A DNA stretch of 64,000 nucleotides from Pseudoalteromonas rubra. Lineage in GTDB: Bacteria; Pseudomonadota; Gammaproteobacteria; Enterobacterales; Alteromonadaceae. A program made the position numbers and the translations under genes. The notes beneath the pieces are model-generated. The model worked only from the letters and a program-made list of their open reading frames with translations. It searched no databases and was not told the origin of the DNA. Positions 34,815 through 43,406 of the stretch are shown in pieces. The stretch is from the NCBI RefSeq assembly GCF_005886805.2, contig NZ_CP045429.1, forward strand, positions 3,194,501 through 3,258,500, written 5' to 3'. The stretch's first letter is position 1. Each line of letters opens with the position of its first letter.

Positions 34815-35470
34815 TCACTGAGCACTGTATTACGCCTGAGGGAGAGACACTTGTCTCGCCCATTTTGTACATCAGGCAGTATACCGACGCTCTATTATCC
34901 GCCCGCGCTCGTCTGAGCCAGGGACTTGCTGTCAAGCAGCAGTGCCGGGCACTGGCCAATTTCGCACTACAAAGGGCCTGCGCCAACCCCTCAGTCAGGC
35001 TCAATCATACAAAGTACGGGCAACCTTATGGCGACCAGGGCCAGGGAAAACCTGCTCAGCCTGTGTCTACTAGCCACAGCCATAATTGGTATGCTGTCGC
35101 CACTGCCCCCGCTCCTCTTGGTATCGACATTCAGGTTTATCGCCGCTTTTCTGTCACCAACCAGCAGCGTCTGTTTCACCATAACGAGGTGTTGGCCGAC
35201 ATAATCCCCCAAACCACGCGATGGTCTTTATGCGAGGCCTATCTCAAATCCCATGGCCGGGGCCTGCCGTTTGATTTACGTACTATCCACATCCAGCAAT
35301 ATGCAAGCCAAGGTGCCACCTCATACGGACGCATAACAAGCAAAAATGATACGCTGGCACCTGTCAGTTACTGGCTCTGGCAAACACTCTATTTTTGCTG
35401 TGCCGTCTGTATTGCGAGCGACCAGGAGGTCGTCCCCATACTCTCTTTACACAATGGAAAACCATCATGA
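34811..35470 (+). CDS. pigL: PigL, phosphopantetheinyl transferase
   Basis: PigL (219 residues) is an Sfp-like transferase that attaches phosphopantetheine from coenzyme A to the carrier serines of PigG and PigH. The Mg-binding motif is LGIDIQVY at about 102-109, and the second motif is WSLCEAYLKSHGRGLPF near 138. In that motif the common Lys before the catalytic Glu (KEA) is Cys here, while Glu, Lys and the Gly-Arg-Gly are kept. It overlaps pigK and pigM by four bases each. Confidence 0.92.
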   Translation: MITEHCITPEGETLVSPILYIRQYTDALLSARARLSQGLAVKQQCRALANFALQRACANPSVRLNHTKYGQPYGDQGQGKPAQPVSTSHSHNWYAVATAPAPLGIDIQVYRRFSVTNQQRLFHHNEVLADIIPQTTRWSLCEAYLKSHGRGLPFDLRTIHIQQYASQGATSYGRITSKNDTLAPVSYWLWQTLYFCCAVCIASDQEVVPILSLHNGKPS

Positions 35471-36552
35471 CACACACTGCATTTGAACAGACACTGGCAG
35501 AGGCTGTCGCACTGGCACGACTCGCCCCGTCTTCACACAACTGCCAGCCCTGGGCCGTTCACTTCGACCCCGTAATACACTGTGGCTACCTGGCCATAGA
35601 CAACCGCCGTAAACTCACCGGTCTGCCGTCATTAGAGCGGGAAATGCTGCTCAGCTGTGGTATTTTCTTCCACTTTCTTGAGCAGCTGATATGCCTGCGC
35701 GGGTATCAGCTGCACTGGCGCTGGTGCGATGAGCAAGAGCAACAAGTATTGGCGGGCGAAGACAGAGCGCTCATCCGCTTTATGCCTGGACCTGAGCAGG
35801 CGCATCAGGCAACTGCATTTGCCGCTTTATCTGAGCAACTACAACAGCGTCATACCGTACGTTCAGCCTACTGCAACACGACGCTTAGTGAACTACAGCG
35901 TAACGAGCTAAGCTCGGTGCTAAAACCCTATCCGGTGACACTCGGGATTTATTACCAGCAAACCCATGGCAAAGCGCTGAGTCAACTGACGCAAACTTAT
36001 GCCGGACTTGATTTTGCAAACAAAGCCGCATGGCGCGAAACCTACAGCTATATTCGCTTTGATGAAAAACGCCAGTACGAGGACGGCTTTTACCTGCACA
36101 ATCTGTTTGGGCCGGTTTCTGGCGGTTTCAAAACCTTTTTTAAAGTCGCCTTTCACCCTTACCTGAGTGGCCTGAACAAATTGCTCAGATTGCCAACCAA
36201 AATGGCTCAAGGTCTTGCTGAACTGGTTGAAGCCGGGCCGCACTACCTGTCGCTAAATATGAGTAAAGAAGGCGATGAAGCGCTTTTTCGTGCGGGCTTA
36301 GGATTAGGTGCTTTATGGCTTAAACTACAACAGTGGGGATGGGCTCTGCACCCAATCAGTGTGCTTGTGCAACACGATACTGCCAGGCAAGCTTTAGCAG
36401 CCAGTCTAAGCCTGTCAGAATTACCCGTTTTTTTTGCCCGATTCGGTGAACCTCAGCAATCCGGCAGCCCGGCTCCGAGGCGACATTGGCAGAGCATTCT
36501 GGTTTCAGACACCCATAGCCTGACTAAACCCCCACCTACCCAGCGCGGATAA
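35467..36552 (+). CDS. pigM: PigM, nitroreductase-like oxidoreductase forming HBC
   Basis: I choose the ATG at 35467 (361 residues), which overlaps the pigL stop as ATGA; a longer frame from 35395 would run far inside pigL. The N-terminal LARLAPSSHNCQPWAV is the classic nitroreductase FMN-contact motif. In the pathway PigM oxidises the alcohol HBM to the aldehyde HBC before PigF methylates it. It is the last gene of the operon here. In Serratia a pigN gene follows, but nothing like it follows in this window. Confidence 0.92.
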   Translation: MTHTAFEQTLAEAVALARLAPSSHNCQPWAVHFDPVIHCGYLAIDNRRKLTGLPSLEREMLLSCGIFFHFLEQLICLRGYQLHWRWCDEQEQQVLAGEDRALIRFMPGPEQAHQATAFAALSEQLQQRHTVRSAYCNTTLSELQRNELSSVLKPYPVTLGIYYQQTHGKALSQLTQTYAGLDFANKAAWRETYSYIRFDEKRQYEDGFYLHNLFGPVSGGFKTFFKVAFHPYLSGLNKLLRLPTKMAQGLAELVEAGPHYLSLNMSKEGDEALFRAGLGLGALWLKLQQWGWALHPISVLVQHDTARQALAASLSLSELPVFFARFGEPQQSGSPAPRRHWQSILVSDTHSLTKPPPTQRG

Positions 36553-36905
36553 CAACAGGAAAAGAATAAAAACCAAATCAAAATGCTCTCTAAGGACACT
36601 GCGCATCTGCCCGTACTGATGACAGCAAATGTTGCAGGTGGCAGATGCCCCCGTGGCAATGAGATAGACAACACAGAAGAACGCATTTGCACCGCGAAAA
36701 CACTTGTTTCTGCAAACGAAATCAAAAACTCTACCCAGAGCATTTGTGCGGCCTAACTGCAAATTACCACGCCATACATAACACAAAGGCGTCAGCGTAA
36801 GCATGCTTTGTGCACTACAAAAAAGCAGTTGACAAACAAAAATTATTTCAGGTAGTTTGTAGTTGACCCATTGTTAAAACAAAAATAATTCAACAGGATA
36901 TGAAT
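36553..36905. other. Spacer between pig operon and small peptide gene
   Basis: About 350 bp without a supported gene. GCATCTGCC (36603-36611) and GGCAGATGC (36640-36648) form a perfect nine-base inverted repeat with a 28-base loop, possibly the 3' structure of the pig message; there is no T-run. A promoter for the peptide gene lies at 36829-36858. Confidence 0.5.
36829..36858 (+). promoter_or_regulatory. Predicted promoter of the small peptide gene
   Basis: TTGACA (36829-36834) is followed after 18 bases by TAGTTT (36853-36858), four of six matches to the -10 consensus. The leader would be about 40 bases. Two similar AT-rich stretches begin near 36835 and 36878 (AACAAAAATTATTTCAGG-like), which may be binding sites. 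Confidence 0.5.
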
Positions 36906-37085
36906 ATGAAACTAGCACTTAAAAAGAAACAACTAAAACATCTAGACAACACTATGCTGCTGGACAATCAAGCCACACCTCAAATTGGCGGCGCCGGTGA
37001 GAGCTCACCACCGAGAGCATGCCTCCCAACCGGGCACATTTGTGATCGTCTAAGTGGCAAAAGCGACCATACTTGCTGGTGCTAA
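36906..37085 (+). CDS. Orphan RiPP-like precursor peptide with double-glycine leader
   Basis: The peptide has 59 residues from the ATG at 36906, seven bases after AGGA; an ATG at 36900 would add two residues but is too close to that site. The leader is basic and helical (MKLALKKKQLKHLDN), then acidic/neutral, and ends at ATPQIGGAG. The last 28 or so residues contain Ser, Thr and Pro plus four cysteines (RACLP, HICDR and the terminal HTCWC). The plan resembles the double-glycine leader precursors of the natural-product-precursor type seen in several bacterial lineages. No modifying enzyme or peptidase-containing ABC transporter is encoded within this window. Product chemistry (thioether, disulfide or other) cannot be told. 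An unmodified secreted microcin-like peptide is the alternative. Confidence 0.7.
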   Translation: MKLALKKKQLKHLDNTMLLDNQATPQIGGAGESSPPRACLPTGHICDRLSGKSDHTCWC

Positions 37086-37092
37086 TTAAATC

Positions 37093-37111
37093 GCGGCAGT
37101 GCTACTGCCGC
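37093..37111 (+). terminator. Hairpin after the peptide gene
   Basis: GCGGCAGT (37093-37100) pairs perfectly with ACTGCCGC (37104-37111) across a three-base loop, seven bases after the stop codon. No T-run follows, so it may be a weak terminator or a stabiliser of the short message. Confidence 0.55.
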
Positions 37112-37370
37112 ACTCAAACCACTTAACTTAACCAAAAATGCGTCAGACGCAGCAAACGGACTAATATTCTAGTACCGTATTTTTCCTTCTTATTGCCCTC
37201 ACTTCAACAAACAACATGACCAACACGGTTCCACTCACACTTTCCTGGCTACCATTTACATAGCGTATTTTAATGCCATCCGGGCATAGCAATAAAAAAT
37301 TTCTTGTTCCGGCGCTTTGTCCTGTCTTTTTTTCTTAGGTTCCCTACAATACCCGCCATAAGGAGACAGC

Positions 37371-38549
37371 ATGCAGCAAAAAACCAGCAAACTATTGATT
37401 TTTATACTCGCTCTACTAGTGGTGTTTTGTCCACTGGGGATCGATCTGTACTTACCCGCATTCGTCAATATGCAACAAGACCTGGCCGTCAGCGAGGCCC
37501 GTATTCAGCAAACAGTGGGTATTTATATGTTAGCAGTGGGCCTTGGACAACTACTTGCCGGTCCGCTCGCCGACAAATATGGCAGACGCCCGGTTGCTTT
37601 GTCCGGCATTCTGTTATTCGGCATTGGGGCGCTGCTGGCCACCTTGCTGGATGAATGGCACTGGATCATGCTTGCTCGTGTATTGCAGGGCTTGGGGGCT
37701 TGTGCCACCTTTGTCAGCGCCTTCGCAATTGTACGGGATAGTTTCGGTCATAAAGGCAGTGGTCAGATGATCACCTACCTTAACGGCATTGTCTGCTTTA
37801 TTCCAGCACTGGCTCCTATCCTGGGTGCCTGGCTGACCATAGAGTTTGGCTGGCGCAGTAACTTTACTTTTCTGACGGGCTTTGCCGCAGTTGGTCTGGT
37901 ATTGGTGCTCGCACTGTACCGGGAAACGAAACCCGACACCACCGTCTACTCTGGCCATTTACTTGATTTTCGCCGCTTCCATCCCATGCTGAGTAGTCCC
38001 CAGTTTATGTTCAACGCCAGCATTACTATGGTGTGCATGGCAGCTATGTTGGTCTTTGTCGTCGGCGCTCCGGGCTGGATCATGACCGGGCTTAATCGTC
38101 CCGTTGAGGAATTTACCATGTGGTTTACCATCAACGCCGCGATTAGTATTGCAGCCAGTTTTACTGCGCCCCACTTCATTAAACGTAACTCGCAGCAGGC
38201 ACTGAGATTTGGCCTGAGTTTATTTACCCTTGGTGGGATCTTGTTGTTAATCACACCGCAAACTCACCCGCTGGCGTATCTGTTACCTATGTATATCGCC
38301 TCTATCGGTTTTGCCTTTACGCTGGGGGCTGCCGCTGGCAATGCCCTGGCTCCTTTTGCCAATCAGGCCGGGACAGCTTCCGCGCTGATCGGAGTTATGC
38401 AAATGAGTGGCGCCGGGCTATTAGCGATGATCAGCCAGCCACTGGCGTTACCCGCTCCGGAGCAGCTAGCCATGCATATGCTCATCGGACTGCCTTTCTT
38501 ATGTTTACTGTTCAGTCGTTGCAAAGATAATTTGCATAACCCTACCTGA
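37371..38549 (+). CDS. MFS drug exporter, Bcr/CflA-like
   Basis: The protein has 392 residues and 12 hydrophobic helices. The A motif GPLADKYGRRPV after helix 2 and the early DLYLPAF segment are typical of Bcr/CflA-type drug:H+ antiporters of the major facilitator superfamily. The ATG at 37371 has a strong AAGGAGA five bases upstream. It would export small toxic compounds across the inner membrane. It follows the small peptide gene by about 285 bp with its own spacer, so co-transcription is uncertain. Export of prodigiosin is a possibility but is not shown by the sequence. Confidence 0.88.
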   Translation: MQQKTSKLLIFILALLVVFCPLGIDLYLPAFVNMQQDLAVSEARIQQTVGIYMLAVGLGQLLAGPLADKYGRRPVALSGILLFGIGALLATLLDEWHWIMLARVLQGLGACATFVSAFAIVRDSFGHKGSGQMITYLNGIVCFIPALAPILGAWLTIEFGWRSNFTFLTGFAAVGLVLVLALYRETKPDTTVYSGHLLDFRRFHPMLSSPQFMFNASITMVCMAAMLVFVVGAPGWIMTGLNRPVEEFTMWFTINAAISIAASFTAPHFIKRNSQQALRFGLSLFTLGGILLLITPQTHPLAYLLPMYIASIGFAFTLGAAAGNALAPFANQAGTASALIGVMQMSGAGLLAMISQPLALPAPEQLAMHMLIGLPFLCLLFSRCKDNLHNPT

Positions 38550-38566
38550 TCAATACCCCGCGAACC

Positions 38567-38612
38567 TGGTATCATTATCCTCATATTAGTCACAAAATAG
38601 ATAATGATACCA
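38567..38612. repeat. Perfect 13-bp inverted repeat after the MFS gene
   Basis: TGGTATCATTATC (38567-38579) recurs inverted at 38600-38612 with a 20-base spacer. It begins 17 bases after the MFS stop and is followed by ATTTTCATTATTATAAAA. It may act as a terminator, or as an operator for the subtilase gene. Confidence 0.6.
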
Positions 38613-38827
38613 ATTTTCATTATTATAAAAGAATAAAAAATTCTGCATATCCAGACTTCCGCTAATATTATTTAATTATAAATAAAGAATAATTCATTCC
38701 TATAAATTCCAACAGCGTGGATAATTTCTCTTTACGTTAGCGCAATATTACGTCTATCTTAATATGCGTTAACCAATAGTTAGCAATGTAACCAAGTTAA
38801 AATAATTAAAACCAAGAGATAATAATA

Positions 38828-40645
38828 ATGAAATTCAACAAGTTTACGACGTCACTCCTACTTGCAGGTTTATGTGCCACAGCAACAGCTCAGGCGACCG
38901 AAGACAGATTCATCATCCAGGTTGATAACAATAAAAAGGGCATAGTCAAAGCACTAGCACAGAAGGTGGGCGCACAGCTGCACATAGACGGTGATGGCTT
39001 CCTCGCCGCCACATTTAGCGGCAAAGAGCTCAGTGAAGTTAAGGGATTGCTAAACAACCCGCATATCAAATTGATAGAAGTGGACCAAAAGCGTCAACTG
39101 ATGGGTTTATATAATGATGATGCCGGCGACCCAATGCAGCAACAGGTTGCCCCTTACGCCTATTATCAGTCGCAGGCAAACCAGGTGACCTTTGATGCTA
39201 ATGCTGGCATGAAAGTCTGCGTCATCGACTCAGGTCTGGATATGTCCAACCCGGATTTCATCTGGGGCAACATCACAGGAGATAATGACTCGGGTACTGG
39301 TAACTGGTATGAGCATGGTGGTCCACATGGCACGCACGTGGCGGGGACCGTGGGCGCTGCGGACAATAACATTGGTGTGATTGGTATGGCACCGGGTGTA
39401 GACATGCACATCATCAAAGTGTTCAATGCAGAAGGCTGGGGTTACTCCTCAGATCTGGCTCACGCAGCAAACCTGTGCAGTCAGGCGGGTGCCAATATCA
39501 TCAGCATGAGCCTGGGTGGCGGTGGTGCAAACAGCACCGAAGAAAATGCTTTCGAAAGCTTTAATAATGCGGGCGGCCTGGTCGTTGCGGCTGCTGGTAA
39601 CGATGGTAACAATGTCCGCTCTTACCCGGCGGGTTACCCGTCAGTCATGATGGTGGGTGCAAATGATGCCGACAATAACATTGCTGACTTTTCTCAGTTC
39701 CCAAGCTGTCAAAGTGGCAAAGGTAAAAATGCTGGTCAAGATGAAACTATCTGCGTTGAAGTCACCGCCGGTGGCGTTGACACTCTGTCTACGTACCCTG
39801 CAGGTCTTGCAACATCGTCGAGCCTGAGCGTTGATGGTGCAGCGTTTGCTTCATCTGCGATGGAAAACAGTGGCAGCGTTTCTTCGTCAGTATATTTCAT
39901 GGGCACAGCAGAAGCGACCGACAGCTCGGCAAATGGCAAAGTGTGCCTAATCGATCGGGGCAATATTTCTTTCCATGACAAAGTCGCCAACTGTGAAAAT
40001 TCAGGTGGTGTCGGCGCCATCATCATTAATAATGAAGCGGGCATGCTTTACGGCACGCTGGGTGATACCAACACCACAAGCATCCCGGCAATTGGCGCGG
40101 CATTTGAAGACCGCACAGCCCTGCTGGCATCTTCCAGCGCAAGCATTGTGATTGGCACAGCGGATTATGGTCTGATGAGCGGCACATCAATGGCAACCCC
40201 GGCCGTGTCAGGTATTGCAGCCCTGGTTTGGTCAAACCACCCTGAGTGTACTGGCCAGGAAATTCGTGCAGCGCTCAAAGCAACGGCACAAGATAGTGGT
40301 GCGGCTGGTAAAGACGTGTACTTTGGCTACGGCATTGTTAAAGCAGCAGATGCAGATGCGTATCTGACTGCCAATGGCTGTGCCGGTGGCGGTAATGGTG
40401 GCGACCTGCAACTCACAGCCAACGGGTACAAATCAAAAGGCAGTAAATATGTTGACCTGAACTGGCAAGGTGCCTCTACCTCGCAGGTCGATATTTTCCG
40501 AAATGGTAGCAAGATTGTCACAACCAGCAACGATAATAGCTACACAGATAGCATCAGTGGTAAAGGTGGCGGTAGCTACACTTATCAGGTTTGCGAGCAA
40601 AACAGCACATCTGCTTGCTCTGCAACTCAGACTGTTGTGTTCTGA
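38828..40645 (+). CDS. Secreted subtilisin-like serine protease (S8) with PA domain
   Basis: The 605-residue precursor has a signal peptide (LLLAGLCATATAQA), an inhibitor-like propeptide to about residue 105, and a subtilase domain with Asp134 (VIDSGLD), His167 (PHGTHVAG) and Ser454 (SGTSMATPAVSG). A protease-associated (PA) domain is inserted at about 300-430, before the serine. The last 85 residues (from about 515) form an Ig/FN3-like domain with two cysteines. Gln/Ala-rich mature start QQQVAPYAYYQSQA follows the propeptide. It is probably exported by a type II system and used for extracellular protein breakdown. A long AT-rich leader precedes it. Confidence 0.92.
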   Translation: MKFNKFTTSLLLAGLCATATAQATEDRFIIQVDNNKKGIVKALAQKVGAQLHIDGDGFLAATFSGKELSEVKGLLNNPHIKLIEVDQKRQLMGLYNDDAGDPMQQQVAPYAYYQSQANQVTFDANAGMKVCVIDSGLDMSNPDFIWGNITGDNDSGTGNWYEHGGPHGTHVAGTVGAADNNIGVIGMAPGVDMHIIKVFNAEGWGYSSDLAHAANLCSQAGANIISMSLGGGGANSTEENAFESFNNAGGLVVAAAGNDGNNVRSYPAGYPSVMMVGANDADNNIADFSQFPSCQSGKGKNAGQDETICVEVTAGGVDTLSTYPAGLATSSSLSVDGAAFASSAMENSGSVSSSVYFMGTAEATDSSANGKVCLIDRGNISFHDKVANCENSGGVGAIIINNEAGMLYGTLGDTNTTSIPAIGAAFEDRTALLASSSASIVIGTADYGLMSGTSMATPAVSGIAALVWSNHPECTGQEIRAALKATAQDSGAAGKDVYFGYGIVKAADADAYLTANGCAGGGNGGDLQLTANGYKSKGSKYVDLNWQGASTSQVDIFRNGSKIVTTSNDNSYTDSISGKGGGSYTYQVCEQNSTSACSATQTVVF

Positions 40646-40753
40646 TACTGACCTGCTGGTGTTATGACGAGACACACAGGCACCCTGCGTGCCCATCTAT
40701 CTCGCTGCACTGAGCCTGGTTGGTATCCCCCAACCAATTAATAACCAATTTTT

Positions 40754-40778
40754 ATGCGGGCGTATGCCCGCATTTTTT
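40754..40778 (+). terminator. Rho-independent terminator of the subtilase gene
   Basis: ATGCGGGC (40754-40761) pairs perfectly with GCCCGCAT (40766-40773) across a GTAT loop and is followed by a run of Ts. Confidence 0.88.
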
Positions 40779-40837
40779 ATAGGTTTTTTTATTTAAGCTG
40801 GTTACACTAAGTGCAATTATGTTGAACAGAGCCCGTC

Positions 40838-41473
40838 ATGCTAAACCCGGAATTACTCGCCTCTTTTTTATTTGCCAGCTTTATTATTGCCATTGCCCCA
40901 GGCCCTTCCAATGCCTTTTTAATGGCTCAGACCTTTACCAACGGCCGCACAGCCGGAATGCAAAGTGCTTTTGGCTTTGCGCTGGGGGGAGTAGTCCATA
41001 CACTGTTTGCAGTGATTGGTTTGTCGGCTATCCTTAAGGCCTCAGAAACCGCCTATACCACAGTACAATACCTAGGTGCGGCCTACCTTGCCTACCTGGG
41101 GGTACGCACTTTCAAAGACACTCTGTCTCGGCCAGAGAACAACGACGAAGAAAAGCCTCATGTCAGCAATAAGAAGCAACAAAATGTCATGTTTCAGGCT
41201 ATGATGACAGAAGTGCTCAACCCCAAAGTGGCATTATTCTTTATTGCCTTCATTCCTCAATTTGTGGATCAAAGCCTGACAACGTCTACCACAGTGCAGC
41301 TTGCCATGTTCGGGTTACTCTATCCAATTCTGGCCTTTCCCATTGATTGTGTGTATGTTTACAGCGGCGATAAAATCGCCGGCTATTTTCGCGCTCATCC
41401 CAGTGCACCGATTTGGATAGACAGGATCTCAGCCTTTATCTTCGTCGCACTGGCAATTAACTTATTATTATGA
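40838..41473 (+). CDS. LysE/RhtB family amino acid exporter
   Basis: The protein has 211 residues and six hydrophobic helices. The early APGPSNAFLMAQTFTNGRTAG segment is the conserved LysE/RhtB signature (PGP followed by a G-rich region). EVLNPKVALFFIAFIPQF in the middle is the second conserved block. Such proteins export amino acids such as homoserine, threonine or lysine from the cytoplasm. The substrate is not visible. It precedes mgsA by seven bases and is probably co-transcribed with it. Confidence 0.88.
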   Translation: MLNPELLASFLFASFIIAIAPGPSNAFLMAQTFTNGRTAGMQSAFGFALGGVVHTLFAVIGLSAILKASETAYTTVQYLGAAYLAYLGVRTFKDTLSRPENNDEEKPHVSNKKQQNVMFQAMMTEVLNPKVALFFIAFIPQFVDQSLTTSTTVQLAMFGLLYPILAFPIDCVYVYSGDKIAGYFRAHPSAPIWIDRISAFIFVALAINLLL

Positions 41474-41480
41474 GGTAAGT

Positions 41481-41942
41481 ATGGATACCAAGTCGCAGGT
41501 CATTCCGGCTAAAAAACGCATCGCACTGGTCGCGCATGATGGCAAAAAACAGGCTATGGTCAGCTGGTGTCAGGGGCACCTGGATAAACTTGCTATGCAC
41601 CAACTCTATGCAACAGGAACAACCGGTCACCTCATTGAAAAAACCTCTGGGTTGGAAGTCACTAAGTTACTCAGCGGCCCCATGGGAGGCGACCAGCAAC
41701 TCGGTGCTAAAATCGCTGAGAACGAAATTCACATGTTGATTTTCTTCTGGGATCCGCTTGCGTCACAGCCGCATGATCCGGATGTCAAAGCGCTGTTGAG
41801 GCTTGCGGCAGTGTGGAATATTCCGGTAGCTTGTAATGAGACCACCGCAGATATGTTGTTGTCATCCATGATGATGACCACTCCGATTGAGCGCCAACTC
41901 CCCGATTATGAGCAGTATCTGGCGCATCGTATGGCGCTATAG
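41481..41942 (+). CDS. mgsA: Methylglyoxal synthase
   Basis: The 153-residue protein matches the length and blocks of MgsA: IALVAHDGKK (phosphate and His contact), LYATGTTG, SGPMGGDQQLGA with the catalytic Asp, and FFWDPLASQPHDPDVKALLR with the second Asp. It converts dihydroxyacetone phosphate to methylglyoxal and phosphate in the cytoplasm, relieving sugar-phosphate build-up. GAGGTAAGT precedes the ATG. It ends 11 bp from the convergent yegD-like gene. Confidence 0.95.
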   Translation: MDTKSQVIPAKKRIALVAHDGKKQAMVSWCQGHLDKLAMHQLYATGTTGHLIEKTSGLEVTKLLSGPMGGDQQLGAKIAENEIHMLIFFWDPLASQPHDPDVKALLRLAAVWNIPVACNETTADMLLSSMMMTTPIERQLPDYEQYLAHRMAL

Positions 41943-41953
41943 CACCCAATACA

Positions 41954-43318
41954 CTAGCGGTATAATTGACTCGCCCACTTGGTCAGACCGGCGGTAACAC
42001 TACCAAAATTATCGCCATTGACCATAGGGATATCGCCCAGGCGTTGCTGTAGTGCCAATTTTAACAGTGGAGACTGGGCGCTCCCGCCTGTCAGATAAAT
42101 CACATCGGGACGCGTGCCTGCCTCAGCTATTGCCTGCTCAGCCAGCACCGCGGCTTGCTCAAGACAGCTTGCCACCGACTCAGCCATAGTCTGCGCACTA
42201 ATATCGACGCTCAGCTCGCTATCCAGAAAGTCCAGTATTGCCGTATGTGAATCCTGATCAGACAGCGCAATTTTTGCCAGCTCGCCCTGGCGCACGAATT
42301 GATGCGTCATCTTGCTGCGCTGAATCTTCAACAATCGCTCGAGTTTTTCCGGCTCACGGACATCTCTCAGCATACCGCTCAGCTCGCGCGCCATTTGCGC
42401 ACTGTAGAAGTCACTTTGCATCTGAATATCATTAATTTTACATGCCTGCCAGAACAAGGGGTTAGGTAAAGGCAGGCCAGATGTAAACTGACTGCCCAGC
42501 CCACATACTGGCATCAAGGTATGAAATGCCAGTGCAATATCGAGATCATTCCCACCTATTCGCTTACCGGTGTGGGCCAGAAAGTCATCACTGCGATCCG
42601 CCTTAGCACGAAAGCCCGGTCCCATCTGCACAAAAGAGCAGTCACTGGTACCACCGCCAATATCCACCACCAGCACTTTCTGATCCTGGGTAAGGCGGGA
42701 CTCATAATCAATGCCCGCTGCCAACGGCTCATATAAAAAGGCCACATCTTTAAACCCGGCACGCTTCGCGGCGGTCGTCAAAATATCAATCGCCTGGCGG
42801 TTGCTGTCCTCACCCCCAATGGCCTGGAAGTTGACCGGCCGACCAATGACCGTTTGGCTGAGCGGCTGCTCCAGATGACGCTCAGCACGGCTTTTTAGCT
42901 CCATGATCATGGTCGTTGCAATGTCTTCGAAAAATGCCAGCTGAGCTGGTTTCAGACCAACCGCACCAAAAAAAGACTTGGGCGACTTCACGAAGTACCC
43001 TTCTTCAGGAAACGCGATGTATTCTTCTATGGCTTGCTGGCCGACAAACACCCCTTGCTCGTCAGCCGCCAGGTCAAGCTCACGCCGTGCCATAGCTGCA
43101 CTGCCTAACAAAGGCTTACGCGCTGCCTGGTAGTCCGTAGCAAATGCAGAGCCTGCCAGATTGTGCGCGACATACTCACTCACCAGGCTGTTGTGTAACG
43201 CGTACAGAGTTGACGGCAGATAAGGTTTGCCCTGTTCCAGAGGCACCAATGTGACATCGCCTTCGCGCATTACACCGATTGCGCAATTAGAACTACCGTA
43301 ATCAAATCCTGCTATCAT
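41954..43318 (-). CDS. yegD: YegD-like Hsp70 family protein
   Basis: The protein has 454 residues and is an actin-like ATPase of the Hsp70 family without the long substrate-binding domain of DnaK. The N-terminal phosphate motif is AGFDYGSSNCAIGV, the second is VLVVDIGGGTSDCSFV near 210, and the adenosine motif is VIYLTGGSAQSPLL near 405. The size and motifs match E. coli YegD. It is probably a cytoplasmic chaperone-like ATPase of unclear function. The gene is convergent with mgsA. The next minus-strand gene (ligase) lies 88 bp upstream. Confidence 0.88.
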   Translation of the reverse strand: MIAGFDYGSSNCAIGVMREGDVTLVPLEQGKPYLPSTLYALHNSLVSEYVAHNLAGSAFATDYQAARKPLLGSAAMARRELDLAADEQGVFVGQQAIEEYIAFPEEGYFVKSPKSFFGAVGLKPAQLAFFEDIATTMIMELKSRAERHLEQPLSQTVIGRPVNFQAIGGEDSNRQAIDILTTAAKRAGFKDVAFLYEPLAAGIDYESRLTQDQKVLVVDIGGGTSDCSFVQMGPGFRAKADRSDDFLAHTGKRIGGNDLDIALAFHTLMPVCGLGSQFTSGLPLPNPLFWQACKINDIQMQSDFYSAQMARELSGMLRDVREPEKLERLLKIQRSKMTHQFVRQGELAKIALSDQDSHTAILDFLDSELSVDISAQTMAESVASCLEQAAVLAEQAIAEAGTRPDVIYLTGGSAQSPLLKLALQQRLGDIPMVNGDNFGSVTAGLTKWASQLYR

Positions 43319-43406
43319 TTGTCACCTCACAACCATAAAAAGGTCGCGCACTGTATCACAGCAAAGTGGCAAGTAAAAGTCTCAGCGTGCGTCTATCACA
43401 CAATCC

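Noticed and set aside
35395..35466. Longer start for pigM inside pigL
   Set aside because: The ATGA overlap start at 35467 matches the other coupled joins and the usual nitroreductase N-terminus.
36453..36804. Two minus-strand frames of 96 and 99 codons across the pig 3' end
   Set aside because: They overlap the end of pigM antisense, overlap each other, and lack ribosome-binding sites and recognisable domains.
37139..37151. 13-base palindrome TGCGTCAGACGCA
   Set aside because: Short and single; with a one-base centre it cannot form a hairpin, and nothing links it to a regulator.
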